Source of the DNA: Candidatus Dormiibacterota bacterium
Lineage (GTDB): Bacteria > Chloroflexota > Dormibacteria > Dormibacterales > Dormibacteraceae
Length of the DNA: 41,220 nt
Direction of reading: 5' to 3'
Assembly (NCBI GenBank): GCA_955652705.1
Contig: CATPBK010000120.1
Span: 1 to 41,220, forward strand
Shown here in pieces: positions 23,447-32,109 of this stretch. A program made the translations under genes and the position numbers. The notes beneath the pieces were generated by a model. It was not told where the DNA came from and ran no database searches. It worked only from the letters and a program-made list of their open reading frames with translations. Each line of letters begins with the position of its first letter. The first letter of the stretch is position 1.

Positions 23447-23508
23447 CCGCGCTGGCAGCCAACCTGCCGGCCAGCGGCGGGGAGGCCATCCGGATCGTCC
23501 CGCTTCGG

Positions 23509-24204
23509 GTGGGACCGGCGGCGCCGCCAACACAGGCGCCGGCGCTCACCTATCGGAATGGGCCGCTCCTGACCGCCGTCCAGGTCTCCACGATCTTCTG
23601 GGGTGGCGCCTGGCAGCAGGCCGAGTCGGCCCAGGCGCAGCAGCTGAACGCCTTCTTCGACTACGTCCTGACAAGCTCGCTTATCGACCAGCTGGCCGAG
23701 TATTCGGTCCCGGGCCAGACCATCGGGTACGGATCCCGGGTCGGGACCCTGACTCTGACGAGCCCGGAACCTGCCCAGCCCGTCTCCGACGGGGACATCC
23801 AGCAGCTGCTGCGCGACCAGATGGCGGCCGGCGCCCTCCCCGCGGCAGGTCCCTTGAGCCTCTACTTCGTCTACCTGCCGCCCGGCGTCACGGTGAGCGC
23901 CTTCGGCAGCAGCTCCTGCGCTTCCTTCTGCGGCTACCACGACCAGATGGACGGCCAGGTCTACTACGCGGTGATGCCGCACCCCGACTGCGCGGGCTGC
24001 GTCGGCGGCCTGGATTCGCTCGCGGCGCTCACCTCGACCAGCTCGCACGAGCTCTGCGAGGCGATCACCGACCCGGTGCCCGGGCAGGGCTGGTACGACG
24101 ACAGCAACGGCGAGATCGGCGATATCTGCGCGTGGCAGGTGAGACAGCTCGGTCAGTACACCGTGCAACTCGAGTGGTCAAACCAGCAAGGAGCCTGCGT
24201 CTGA
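23509..24204 (+). CDS. EXORDIUM/phi-1-like protein of unknown function
   Basis: A protein of at least 231 residues. PLLTAVQVSTIFWGGAW, SSCASFCGYHDQMDGQVYYA, PHPDCAGC and a HELCEAITDPVPGQGWYDD block with a closing GEIGDIC resemble the layout of plant EXORDIUM / phosphate-induced phi-1 proteins and their bacterial relatives, which are extracellular. The six or so Cys suggest disulfides and so export, but no signal peptide is visible. The GTG at 23509 lacks a ribosome site; the open frame continues upstream to the end of rpoD, and a GGGGAGG at 23479-23485 lacks a canonical start at proper distance. The resemblance is by eye; confidence in family is moderate. Confidence 0.7.
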   Translation: MGPAAPPTQAPALTYRNGPLLTAVQVSTIFWGGAWQQAESAQAQQLNAFFDYVLTSSLIDQLAEYSVPGQTIGYGSRVGTLTLTSPEPAQPVSDGDIQQLLRDQMAAGALPAAGPLSLYFVYLPPGVTVSAFGSSSCASFCGYHDQMDGQVYYAVMPHPDCAGCVGGLDSLAALTSTSSHELCEAITDPVPGQGWYDDSNGEIGDICAWQVRQLGQYTVQLEWSNQQGACV

Positions 24205-25160
24205 GCGGGGCATCAGCGCCGTCCGGTCACCTCCGCCACGTCGTCATCTTCTTCAAGGAGAACCACGGCTTCGACAACTACTTCGCGAAGTTCCCCGGCG
24301 CCGCGGGTGACCCGAGCCTGCCACCATCGCCCAACCCGCCTACGCACGACCCCGACCACCGGCACAGGGCCTGGCTCAACCGGGCGAAGTCCGCCCCCCG
24401 GCTGACCTTCCCGGAGGCAGACATTCCGGCCTACTGGAAATACGCCCGCGACTTCACACTTTGCGACCGCTACTTCACCGATGTGGCCGGGCCCTCGACG
24501 CCTAACCACCTGATGGTCTTCTGCGCCGAGTCGCCGCTGGTCGACAATCCTTCGAAGCGATCGGGTCCGGGAGCGCCGCTTTACGACTTTCCCTCGCTGC
24601 CCGCCCAGCTCGACAAGGCGGGCCTTTCCTGGGGCAACTACGGCGGCTACGCATTCGACTTCCTCAAGTACACCAAGGGCAAGCAGAAGCCCTCGTCCCA
24701 GTTCGCGATCGACGCCGCCGCCGGCAAGCTGCCCACGGTCTCCTGGGTCTACGGCCCGCAAGGGCTCAGCGAGCATCCGGTGGACGACGTCACCAAAGGG
24801 ATGCAGTGGACGGTCGACCAGGTCAGCGCCATCGTCAAGGGTGGACTCTGGCCCCAGGCGGCGGTCTTCATCACCTGGGACGACTGGGGCGGCTGGTACG
24901 ACCATCTGGATCCACCCGAGGTCGAGAAATGGACCGACGGGACCCAGTTTCGATATGGCGGGCGCGTGCCCTGCCTCGTGCTCAGCCCCTACGCGAAGTC
25001 AGGGTTCGTCTCGCACGCGCTCCACTCGCATGTGAGCCTGGTCCGCTTCTGCGAGGACCAGTTCGGCCTCCCCTCGCTCAACGCGCGGACCGCCGGTGCC
25101 GACGGGATGGCGGACTGCTTCGACTTCAAGCAGAAGCCGCTGCCACCACCGGCGCCCTAA
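24174..25160 (+). CDS. PF04185 phosphoesterase (phospholipase C / acid phosphatase-like)
   Basis: About 328 residues from a GTG at 24174 that overlaps the previous gene by 31 nt. The family's catalytic opening HVVIFFKENHGFDNYF (Glu-Asn pair) starts at residue 22, then FTDVAGPSTPNHLMVF, the VFITWDDWGGWYDH metal block and CLVLSPYAKSGFVSH. Such enzymes hydrolyse phosphate mono- or diesters, often phospholipids, outside the cell, and normally carry a Tat or Sec signal. Here no signal fits before the catalytic block, so it is either cytoplasmic, misframed, or depends on the upstream Cys-rich protein. AGGAG at 24188-24192 precedes a CTG, which is not a usual start. Confidence 0.85.
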   Translation: MVKPARSLRLSGASAPSGHLRHVVIFFKENHGFDNYFAKFPGAAGDPSLPPSPNPPTHDPDHRHRAWLNRAKSAPRLTFPEADIPAYWKYARDFTLCDRYFTDVAGPSTPNHLMVFCAESPLVDNPSKRSGPGAPLYDFPSLPAQLDKAGLSWGNYGGYAFDFLKYTKGKQKPSSQFAIDAAAGKLPTVSWVYGPQGLSEHPVDDVTKGMQWTVDQVSAIVKGGLWPQAAVFITWDDWGGWYDHLDPPEVEKWTDGTQFRYGGRVPCLVLSPYAKSGFVSHALHSHVSLVRFCEDQFGLPSLNARTAGADGMADCFDFKQKPLPPPAP

Positions 25161-25167
25161 CGGGCGC
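25152..25167. terminator. Short hairpin between convergent genes
   Basis: GCGCCC (25152-25157) and GGGCGC (25162-25167) form a perfect 6-bp stem with TAAC as loop; the phosphoesterase stop codon is in the loop. No T-tract follows, so termination is only possible. Confidence 0.3.
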
Positions 25168-25182
25168 GGCGGCGTTGGCGGC

Positions 25183-26415
25183 TCATGAAGCCGGGGCAGC
25201 CGCCAGCTGCGCGAGGTCGACCGACGGGTCCTCGAGGGCTGCCGGGTCGACCCGGCGCCGGCCCTGGATCAGGGCGGCAGCGGCCTCGTTCGTCTTGCCG
25301 TCGTTCACCGAGAGGACCGCATCGACGAGTCCGCTGTTGAGATAGAAGACCGAGAAGTTCAGTGCTTCGCGGTCGCCCCGCCAGACGAGTTGGGCTGAGC
25401 CCGACGCCTGGCCCCGGTACTCGAGGCTGACGTCGTACTGGTCCGACCAGAAATAGGGAAGCGTCGAGTACGGCGTGGGTTCGCGCGCGATCGAGGTGGC
25501 GGCTCCGCGGCCCTGTCCCTTGGCCACCTCCCAGTGCTCGACGCGGATGGCGCGGCCCAGGACCGGGTGCTGATGGACGGCGATGTCCCCGGCGCAGTAG
25601 ACGCCGTCAGCCGCTTTGAGCCCCTCGTCGACGGCGACGCCGCCGGACTCGATGCGCAGGCCCAGGGCCGTGGCCAGCTCGACGTTCGGATCGATGCCCA
25701 CACCGAGCAGCGCGAGGTCGGCCTCCTGGCGGCTCCCGTCGCTCAGAGTCACGCCCACCAGCCGCGCACCGTTCAGGTGCCACTCCTTGACCTTGGTGCC
25801 GGTCTTCACGTCCACGCCCTTGGAGCTGTGGATGCCGGCGTAGACCCTGCCCACGTCCTCACCGAGAGCGCCGGCCAGCGGAACCGGCGCCGCCTCCACC
25901 ATCAGCACGTCCTTGCCCAGAATCCGCGCCGAGGCGCCGGCTTCGGCGCCGATGAAACCCGCGCCGACGACGAGCACGCGCGAACTGGACTGGATCCCAG
26001 CGCGAAGCGCCTGGCAGTCGCGGAGGGAGCGAAGCGTGAAGACGTTGCCGGCGCGAGGGGCGTCGGGAAGCCGGCGCGGCGTTCCCCCGGTGGCGAGGAT
26101 GAGCGTGTCGAAAGAGACCTCAGGCGCGCTGCCGAGCTGCAGCCGCCGCTCGGCGAGCGACCCGCCCGTGACGCGCTGCTGCAGACGCAGCTCGATCCTG
26201 TTCTCCGGGTATTCGCCCTCGTCATGCAGGTAGACCTTGGCCTGCTCGATCTCGCCTCGCAGGAACTCTTTGGAAAGGTAAGGCCGGTCGTAAGGGCGGT
26301 CGGCGTCGGCGCTCAAGATCACCACTTCGCCGTCGAAGCCCTTCTTGCGGAGACTGAACGCGGCGGCGTCGCCGGCGCCACCTCCACCCACGATCACCAC
26401 GCGTTTAGGGGACAT
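25183..26415 (-). CDS. FAD-dependent NAD(P)H oxidoreductase (ferredoxin-reductase / rhodocoxin-reductase type)
   Basis: A 410-residue pyridine-nucleotide-disulfide-type flavoprotein. AGGAGG lies 6 nt before the ATG at 26415. The FAD-binding VVIVGGGGAGDAAAFSLRKK is at residues 6-25, YDRPYLSKEFL follows, ILATGGTPRRLP and the NAD(P)-binding VLVVGAGFIGAEAGASA at about 147, then GVYCAGDIAVHQHPVLG for the second FAD site. The C-terminal reductase domain ends with an Ala-rich tail. There is no CxxxxC redox disulfide, so it is of the oxygenase-coupled ferredoxin reductase or AIF-like group. It would pass electrons from NAD(P)H to an unidentified iron-sulfur partner. Confidence 0.92.
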   Translation of the reverse strand: MSPKRVVIVGGGGAGDAAAFSLRKKGFDGEVVILSADADRPYDRPYLSKEFLRGEIEQAKVYLHDEGEYPENRIELRLQQRVTGGSLAERRLQLGSAPEVSFDTLILATGGTPRRLPDAPRAGNVFTLRSLRDCQALRAGIQSSSRVLVVGAGFIGAEAGASARILGKDVLMVEAAPVPLAGALGEDVGRVYAGIHSSKGVDVKTGTKVKEWHLNGARLVGVTLSDGSRQEADLALLGVGIDPNVELATALGLRIESGGVAVDEGLKAADGVYCAGDIAVHQHPVLGRAIRVEHWEVAKGQGRGAATSIAREPTPYSTLPYFWSDQYDVSLEYRGQASGSAQLVWRGDREALNFSVFYLNSGLVDAVLSVNDGKTNEAAAALIQGRRRVDPAALEDPSVDLAQLAAAPAS

Positions 26416-26464
26416 CCTGAACCTCCTGATTGCAGTTTTTACCTTTCCTCACCTGCTACAGTCT

Positions 26465-26499
26465 CCCCCCACCGGTCGGAATGACCGGTGTGCTGGGGG
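26465..26499. promoter_or_regulatory. Strong palindrome in the divergent oxidoreductase/cyclase region
   Basis: CACCGGTC (26470-26477) and GACCGGTG (26483-26490) are perfect arms around a 5-nt centre, a typical dimer-binding operator shape. The stem can be extended as RNA by CCCCC (26465-26469) pairing with GGGGG (26495-26499), with a 4-nt bulge. That outer arm contains the purine-rich ribosome site of the GGDEF gene at 26505, so it could mask it. Operator or leader switch is inferred. Confidence 0.55.
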
Positions 26500-26504
26500 A
26501 TGAA

Positions 26505-27743
26505 ATGAGAGACGGGTCGGGTGCCGGTGCCATCCTGGCTGGGGTCGACTCTTTGGCGCGCGGCATCCAGGACCACCCGCGGTGGCCGGGCCGGGACACG
26601 CGGCGCCGGATCGCCGAGCTTGAGGAGCAGATGGCGACTCTGCGCGCCGCCGCCGCCTCGCTCCAGGCCGCGATCGCCGAGCACGCCTCTCATGAAGACG
26701 TGGCCACGGCGCGCGCCATGCTCGACCTCGCCCGCTCGCTGGCCCGCGTGACGAAGCCCAGGGAGGTCGCCGACCGGCTGGCCGAGGCGGTGCCCGGGAT
26801 CGCGGGCGTCGAGCGGGCCTCGGTCTGGTTCTGGGACCCCAAAGGCGGGGTGCTGCGCGGCCAGGCCGTCAATGGGTATGGAAACGAGGTCGCCGAGATC
26901 TTCGTCGGCCTCGAGATCAAGCCCGAGCACACCCCGGAGCTGGAGCGGATGGTCACAGAGCCGCAGCCGCGCTTTTACAGCGCCGAGACGGAGGATCCCT
27001 TCGTGAGGGCCATGTTCGCCGCGGGCGGATCTGCCGGCGCCTTCCTGGTCCCGATCGTCGAGGGCGGTACCTTCGTCGGCCTGATCTCAGTCGACAGCAC
27101 CGGCGAGCAGCCGATCCGGGTCGACGAGGCCGCCCGTGAGCGCCTGAACGGGGTGGCCGAGCAGGCCGCCGCGGCACTGAAGAACGTGCGACTGGTGCAT
27201 GACTTGAAGCGGAGCGAAGAGCGGGTCCGTCACCAGGCCTACCATGACCCGCTGACCGGCTTGCCCAACCGGCTCTTGTTCGAAGACCGGCTGGAGGCCG
27301 CCGTCGCCAGCGCTCGCCGCCACCAGCACCGCCTGGCCCTCATGTTCGTGGACATCGACCGTTTCAAGTCGGTCAACGACAGCCACGGACACCAGGCCGG
27401 CAACAGCCTGCTCCAGCAGGTCGCCAAACGCCTAAGAGACTGCGTTCGCGAAGAGGACACCGTGGCCCGCGTTGGTGGCGACGAGTTCACCGTGCTGCTA
27501 CCTCGGCTGACCCGGGTCTCCGACTCGGTCACCGTCGCGCGAACCATTCGCGATTCCTTCCAGGAGCCATTCAAGGTGGGCGCGGTCGCGGTCCAGGTTT
27601 CGCTCAGCATCGGCGTCGGCGTTTTTCCCGACGACGGCGACACCAGCGACCTGCTGCTTAAGATCTCCGACCAGGCTATGTACCGCGTCAAGGAGAAGGG
27701 GCGGGACGGCTTCCGCTTCCACGTCGAGCGCGCAGAAGTCTAG
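26505..27743 (+). CDS. GAF-GGDEF diguanylate cyclase
   Basis: A 412-residue soluble protein. I chose the ATG at 26505, 5 nt after GGGGG; ATG 26481 lies inside the palindrome. After a coiled-coil (RRRIAELEEQMATLRAAAAS), a GAF domain (about 75-230, VERASVWFWDPKGG, GAFLVPIVEGGTFVGLISVD) senses an unknown ligand. The GGDEF domain follows: DPLTGLPNRLLFEDRL, FVDIDRFKSVNDSHGHQAGN, RVGGDEFTVLL at about 321. The catalytic motif is intact, so it should make c-di-GMP. REED, five residues before GGDEF, is a complete RxxD inhibitory site. Ends 23 nt before zwf. Confidence 0.93.
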   Translation: MRDGSGAGAILAGVDSLARGIQDHPRWPGRDTRRRIAELEEQMATLRAAAASLQAAIAEHASHEDVATARAMLDLARSLARVTKPREVADRLAEAVPGIAGVERASVWFWDPKGGVLRGQAVNGYGNEVAEIFVGLEIKPEHTPELERMVTEPQPRFYSAETEDPFVRAMFAAGGSAGAFLVPIVEGGTFVGLISVDSTGEQPIRVDEAARERLNGVAEQAAAALKNVRLVHDLKRSEERVRHQAYHDPLTGLPNRLLFEDRLEAAVASARRHQHRLALMFVDIDRFKSVNDSHGHQAGNSLLQQVAKRLRDCVREEDTVARVGGDEFTVLLPRLTRVSDSVTVARTIRDSFQEPFKVGAVAVQVSLSIGVGVFPDDGDTSDLLLKISDQAMYRVKEKGRDGFRFHVERAEV

Positions 27744-27766
27744 TCGGCGCATTAGAGTCCCGTTTC

Positions 27767-29152
27767 GTGTCCGGTAGGACCGACCTGGTCATCTTCGGCG
27801 CGTCGGGCGACCTCGCCCGCCGCAAGATCCTGCCCGCTCTCCGGGGCCTCGACGACGGCGAGCTCCGCGTGATCGGCGCCGGGCGTTCCGACATTCAGGA
27901 GGAGGCTTTCCGCAAGGTCGTCGCCGAGACTAGCGGCAGCGAGGCGCTGGCCGCCACCGCCGACTGGGTGCAGCTCGACTACGCGGTTCCCGAGACGTAC
28001 CGCCGGCTCAAAGAGGAGCTGGCGGACGACAGGTCCGTGATCTTTTATCTCGCCACGCCGCCCCAGACCTTCTCGTCGATCCTGCAGGGACTGACCGAGT
28101 CGGGGCTCTCGGGTAAGGACGGCCGCGACCACCGGGTGGTGATGGAGAAGCCGCTCGGCCAGGATGCCGAGTCGGCACGCCGGCTCAACGCCCAGCTGGC
28201 CGAGCTTTTCAACGAGGACCAGGTCTACCGGATCGACCACTACCTGGCCAAGGACACGGTGCAGAACGTGCTCGCGTTCCGCTTCAGCAACTCCATCTTC
28301 GAGCCGGTGTGGAACCGCTCGGCAGTCCAATCCATCCAGATCACCGCCGCGGAAGAGATCGGGATCGAGCAGCGCGCGGGCTACTACGACCGCATCGGCG
28401 CGGTCCGGGACATGGTCCAGAACCACGTCCTGCAGGTGCTCGCGCTGGTCTCCATGGAGCCGCCGGCCACCTTCGACCCGGTGGATATCCGCCGGGCTAA
28501 GCACGAGCTCCTGCGCTCGGTCGACCCGATCCGGGCCGAGCAGGCAGTGCGCGGCCAGTACGAGGGCTACCTGCAAGAACACGGAGTCGACGATGACTCC
28601 CGCCGCGAGACGTACGCCGCTGCCCGGCTTTCGATCCACAACTGGCGCTGGGACGGGGTGCCCATCTTCATCCGGACCGGCAAGGCGCTGCGCCGGCAGC
28701 TGACCGAGGTCGTGGTGCGCTGGCGTGACGCGCCTCACCTGAAGGTCGGCGGCCACCTGCAGCGGCCGATCCCCACCCTGCTCGTCATGCGGTTCCAACC
28801 CAATGAGGGGATCACCCTCCGGATCGGCGCCAAGCGGCCGGGCCCGCGGTTCGAGATGGTGCCGGCCGGAATGACCCTGGAGTACAAGCGGCTGGCCCGG
28901 GCGCCCCTCCCGGACGCTTACGAGAACGTGCTCAGCGAGATCATGGCGGGCGGCCACACCGCGTTTCCGGGCGGCAAGGAGATCGAGCGCTCCTGGGAGA
29001 TCGTGGATCCGTTGATCCAGGCCTGGGAGTCGGAAGGCCACCCCGAGACTTATTCGAAAGGTTCCTGGGGGCCTCAGGCGGCAGAGGACCTGGTCACCTC
29101 GGGGGGTGGCGGGCGCTGGATCAGCTCAGGAGACGAACCGGGCACGGGGTGA
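27767..29152 (+). CDS. zwf: Glucose-6-phosphate 1-dehydrogenase
   Basis: A 461-residue enzyme starting at a GTG. DLVIFGASGDLARRKILPAL is the dinucleotide-binding start, VVMEKPLGQD and the active-site RIDHYLAKDTVQNVLAFRFS (from about residue 154) are diagnostic, and WNRSAVQSIQITAAEEIGIE and MVQNHVLQVLALVSMEPP follow. It oxidises glucose-6-phosphate to 6-phosphogluconolactone and makes NADPH, which would support the thiol and peroxide systems in this window. No opcA, gnd, pgl or tal genes are next to it. The last 18 bases, including the stop, are one copy of a direct repeat found again at 29316-29333. Confidence 0.96.
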   Translation: MSGRTDLVIFGASGDLARRKILPALRGLDDGELRVIGAGRSDIQEEAFRKVVAETSGSEALAATADWVQLDYAVPETYRRLKEELADDRSVIFYLATPPQTFSSILQGLTESGLSGKDGRDHRVVMEKPLGQDAESARRLNAQLAELFNEDQVYRIDHYLAKDTVQNVLAFRFSNSIFEPVWNRSAVQSIQITAAEEIGIEQRAGYYDRIGAVRDMVQNHVLQVLALVSMEPPATFDPVDIRRAKHELLRSVDPIRAEQAVRGQYEGYLQEHGVDDDSRRETYAAARLSIHNWRWDGVPIFIRTGKALRRQLTEVVVRWRDAPHLKVGGHLQRPIPTLLVMRFQPNEGITLRIGAKRPGPRFEMVPAGMTLEYKRLARAPLPDAYENVLSEIMAGGHTAFPGGKEIERSWEIVDPLIQAWESEGHPETYSKGSWGPQAAEDLVTSGGGGRWISSGDEPGTG

Positions 29153-29333
29153 ACCCCAGAGCTGGGCCGGCTGGGGCGCCTAGGCCGCAGTCCGGCGAGG
29201 ACGGCCCCTGGAACGCACCCAAAGGTGCGTGAGGACGGCCCCCGGAGCCGGCGTTCCAGGCATCGGCGTTCCAGGCGACCCAGATCGGCCCTTCACTTCG
29301 TGACCGGTTCGTCCAGAACCGGGCACGGGGTGA
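29135..29333. repeat. Repeat-rich, hairpin-forming spacer after zwf
   Basis: GAACCGGGCACGGGGTGA occurs at 29135-29152 (end of zwf) and 29316-29333, a perfect 18-bp direct repeat. Between them: a perfect 7-bp hairpin ACGCACC-CAAA-GGTGCGT (29213-29230); CCTGGAACGC (29207-29216), which can pair with GCGTTCCAGG at 29251-29260 or its tandem copy at 29266-29275; GAGGACGGCCCC twice (29197 and 29231); and CCGGTTC-GTCCA-GAACCGG (29304-29322), whose 3' arm is in the second direct repeat. It has no coding sequence I can support. It may be a duplicated terminator or a structured RNA element. Confidence 0.6.
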
Positions 29334-29367
29334 TCCGGCCGCGCCAGCGGCCCTGGCGCCGGGGATA

Positions 29368-32109
29368 ATGCCGCGAATGCTGGAGCAGCTTCGCAGCCTG
29401 CTGCCGCCACACAGCCTGCTCGGGCGGGTGCGCTGGCTCTTCCTCGTGCTCGCGCTCTTCAACGTCGTGACCGCGATCCTGATCCTCGCCCTGACCGGAA
29501 CCGGGCTGCCCCTCCTGCAGGCGCTCGGCGCGGGCGCCCTCCTGTTCGCGGGCGGTCTCTGGGTCCGCGGTTACCACAGCGGCAGCTTCCCGCTCCTCTT
29601 CGACCTCGTGGTGGGACTGGTCCTCCTCGTGCTCGTGCTGGGCGCCGGCGAAGTCCAGGGGATCATCGGTCTCTTTTACGCCGGGCTCCTCCTGCGCTCG
29701 CTTTACGGGACGCGGACGCGCGTGGCAATCGCCACTGGCGTCTACCTCGGCGCCTTCTTGGCCTCGGTCGAGGCGGTCTCGCACTGGAACCTGGCCGTCC
29801 TCGTCTCCGCGGCCTATGCCGACCACGTGGTCGCGATGCCCGTCATCGCCGGTCTCCTGCACCTGATCTCGACGACGCTGAGCGGCCAGGACCTGGCCGT
29901 CCACCGGCAGAGCGCCTTGAGCCGTGCCGGCACCGCGCTGGTGGCGGCCGACGACCGTGCCCAGGTCTACCAGGCGGTTCGCGAAGCCCTGGAAGGCGTC
30001 ACCTGGGAGATGGAAAAGCCCTACGCCTGGATGACTCTGGGCAGCGCCTCGGAGCAGACGGTCGTGGCCGCGATCGGCGCCTACGAGGGCGACGTCGTGG
30101 GTCGCCGGATCCAGCTCGCCGACCTGCCGTTGCGGGCGCGGGAAGCGATCATCGGGCACGAGCACCTCGAGATCACTCCGGTCGATCCCAACGCGGTCCG
30201 GCGCGCGATCGGCCTGGGCCTGGACCTGGCGGACCTCAGCATCGTGCCGATCAAGGCCGGCGAAAGCGTGCGCGGGACCCTCGCCGTCGCGGCCGCCATC
30301 TCGGTGCCCGCTGGAGTCAAGGAGTCGCTGCTCGCGCTCAGCGCCGAGGTTGCGCTGGCGCTCGAGCGGACAGAGATGTCGGAACGTCTGAAGCGCAGCG
30401 AGGAAAGGTTCCGTTCGCTGGTTCAGAACTCGTCAGACCTGATCATGGTGCTCGACCTCTCCGGCGTCATCACCTACGCCAGCCCGGCCATGGAGCGGAT
30501 CCTCGGTTACGACCCCGAGCGGCTGCTGGGATCTGGCCTGGTCGCGCTCCTCGACCAGACGGAGGCCGCCGACGTCCTCATGCGCTGCCTGGGCGGGGAC
30601 CGGGAGTCAGCATCGCGGGCCGCGGTCCAGTGCCGGATGCGGCGCCGCGACGGCTCCTGGCGTTTTGTCGAGATGACGCCGGGTGACCTCCTGGAGGGAG
30701 GCGAGAAGACTGGCGTGGTCTTGAACGCCCGTGACATCACCGACCGCAAGACGCTCGAGGAGGCCCTCCGGCACCAGGCTTTCCACGACCCGCTGACGGG
30801 CCTGGCGAACCGTCAGCTCTTCCACGACCGGGTCGCGCAAGCGCTGGCGCGGGCCAGCCGGCGCCGCGACCGGGCTGCCGTCCTCTACGTGGACCTGGAC
30901 GACTTCAAGCTGGTCAACGACAGCCTCGGGCACGCGGCCGGGGACAAGCTCCTGGCCGAGGTGGCGCTGCGCATCAACTCCTGCCTTCGCACGGGCGACA
31001 CGGCCGCCCGCCTGGGCGGCGACGAGTTCGCCGTGCTGCTGGAGGGCAACCCCAGCCTTGACGACGCCTCCAGCGTGGCCCAGCGCATCCTGGCCATCCT
31101 GGCCGAGCCGTTCGCGGTGGGCGGCAGCCGGGTGCTGGTCGGGGCCAGCGTGGGCGTGGCGCTGAGCGGCGACTCCGAGATCAGCGGAGACAACCTCCTG
31201 CGCCAGGCCGACGTCGCCATGTACACCGCGAAGGGCAGCGGCAAAGGCCGCTACGAGGTGTTCCAGCCGACGATGGGCGAGACCGTCGCGCAGCGCGTGC
31301 GGCTGGATGGCGACCTCCGCCGCGCCCTCGACCGCGACGAGCTGGCGCTCCATTACCAGCCCATCGTCCAGGTCGAGTCCGGCCGCTACGCCGGGGTCGA
31401 GGCGCTGGTGCGCTGGCGCCATCCGACACGCGGCACGCTGGCGCCCGCCGACTTCCTTTTCGCCGCGGAGCAGAGCGGGCTGATCCTCGACATCGGCCGC
31501 TGGGTCCTGCGGACCGCCTGCCGGCAGCTGGTCCAGTGGCTCGCCGAGCGACCCGAGGAGGCGCCAGACTGGATGGCCGTAAACATCTCCCAGCGCGAGG
31601 TGCAGAGCGCCGACCTGGTGGAGGAGGTCGCGGCCGCCCTCGCCGAAACGGGCCTACCGGCGGGCCGCCTGGTGCTGGAGACGACCGAGGCCGGCGTCTT
31701 GCCCAACCTGCAGCTGTCTCTCGACCGCCTGGCGCGGCTGGCTGGCTCTGGAGTCAGGCTGGCCATCGACGACTTCGGGAGCGGCTACTCGTCGCTGGCC
31801 TACCTGCGCCGGTACCCGGTCCACCAGCTCAAGATCGACAGGTCATTCCTTCACCAGGAGCGCGGCGAGTCGGAGGACCTGTCTCTGGTTCGTGGCATGG
31901 TCAGGCTCGGCGGTGAGCTCGGGCTGGACGTCGTGGTCGAGGGTGTCGAAAAGGCCTGGCAGCTGGCCCGCCTGCGGCGGCGGCCGCATCTGTACGCGCA
32001 GGGCTTCCTCTACTCGCGCCCGGTCCCCGCTGAGGACTTCGAACGCCTGCTGCTGAGCCGGCCGAAGGCAGTTACGGAACCTCCGGCAGCGCGTCGTCAG
32101 ACCAGCTGA
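29368..32109 (+). CDS. Membrane PAS-GGDEF-EAL c-di-GMP protein
   Basis: A 913-residue multidomain protein. About six transmembrane helices (roughly residues 15-175) form the input region, followed by a GAF-like region (about 180-335), a PAS domain (RFRSLVQNSSDLIMVLDLSG to about 455), GGDEF (DPLTGLANRQLFHDRV, YVDLDDFKLVNDSLGHAAGD, RLGGDEFAVLL at about 550) and EAL (ALHYQPIVQVESG, VEALVRWRHP at about 677, AVNISQRE, IDDFGSGYSSLAYLR, LKIDRSF). Both catalytic signatures look intact, so it could make or break c-di-GMP depending on the signal. It overlaps the convergent cupin gene by 38 bp. Confidence 0.94.
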   Translation: MPRMLEQLRSLLPPHSLLGRVRWLFLVLALFNVVTAILILALTGTGLPLLQALGAGALLFAGGLWVRGYHSGSFPLLFDLVVGLVLLVLVLGAGEVQGIIGLFYAGLLLRSLYGTRTRVAIATGVYLGAFLASVEAVSHWNLAVLVSAAYADHVVAMPVIAGLLHLISTTLSGQDLAVHRQSALSRAGTALVAADDRAQVYQAVREALEGVTWEMEKPYAWMTLGSASEQTVVAAIGAYEGDVVGRRIQLADLPLRAREAIIGHEHLEITPVDPNAVRRAIGLGLDLADLSIVPIKAGESVRGTLAVAAAISVPAGVKESLLALSAEVALALERTEMSERLKRSEERFRSLVQNSSDLIMVLDLSGVITYASPAMERILGYDPERLLGSGLVALLDQTEAADVLMRCLGGDRESASRAAVQCRMRRRDGSWRFVEMTPGDLLEGGEKTGVVLNARDITDRKTLEEALRHQAFHDPLTGLANRQLFHDRVAQALARASRRRDRAAVLYVDLDDFKLVNDSLGHAAGDKLLAEVALRINSCLRTGDTAARLGGDEFAVLLEGNPSLDDASSVAQRILAILAEPFAVGGSRVLVGASVGVALSGDSEISGDNLLRQADVAMYTAKGSGKGRYEVFQPTMGETVAQRVRLDGDLRRALDRDELALHYQPIVQVESGRYAGVEALVRWRHPTRGTLAPADFLFAAEQSGLILDIGRWVLRTACRQLVQWLAERPEEAPDWMAVNISQREVQSADLVEEVAAALAETGLPAGRLVLETTEAGVLPNLQLSLDRLARLAGSGVRLAIDDFGSGYSSLAYLRRYPVHQLKIDRSFLHQERGESEDLSLVRGMVRLGGELGLDVVVEGVEKAWQLARLRRRPHLYAQGFLYSRPVPAEDFERLLLSRPKAVTEPPAARRQTS

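Noticed and set aside
23220-24173. Upstream part of the phosphoesterase frame (318 codons)
   Set aside because: It is Arg/Ser/Gly-rich and runs inside rpoD and the EXORDIUM-like gene in another frame.
24186-24204. Programmed -1 frameshift between the EXORDIUM-like gene and the phosphoesterase
   Set aside because: The frames fit a -1 shift, but no slippery heptamer or clear downstream stem is visible, so it is kept only as one option in a finding.
27752-29041. 429-codon minus-strand open frame opposite zwf
   Set aside because: Covers zwf almost exactly and has no domain; zwf is unmistakable.
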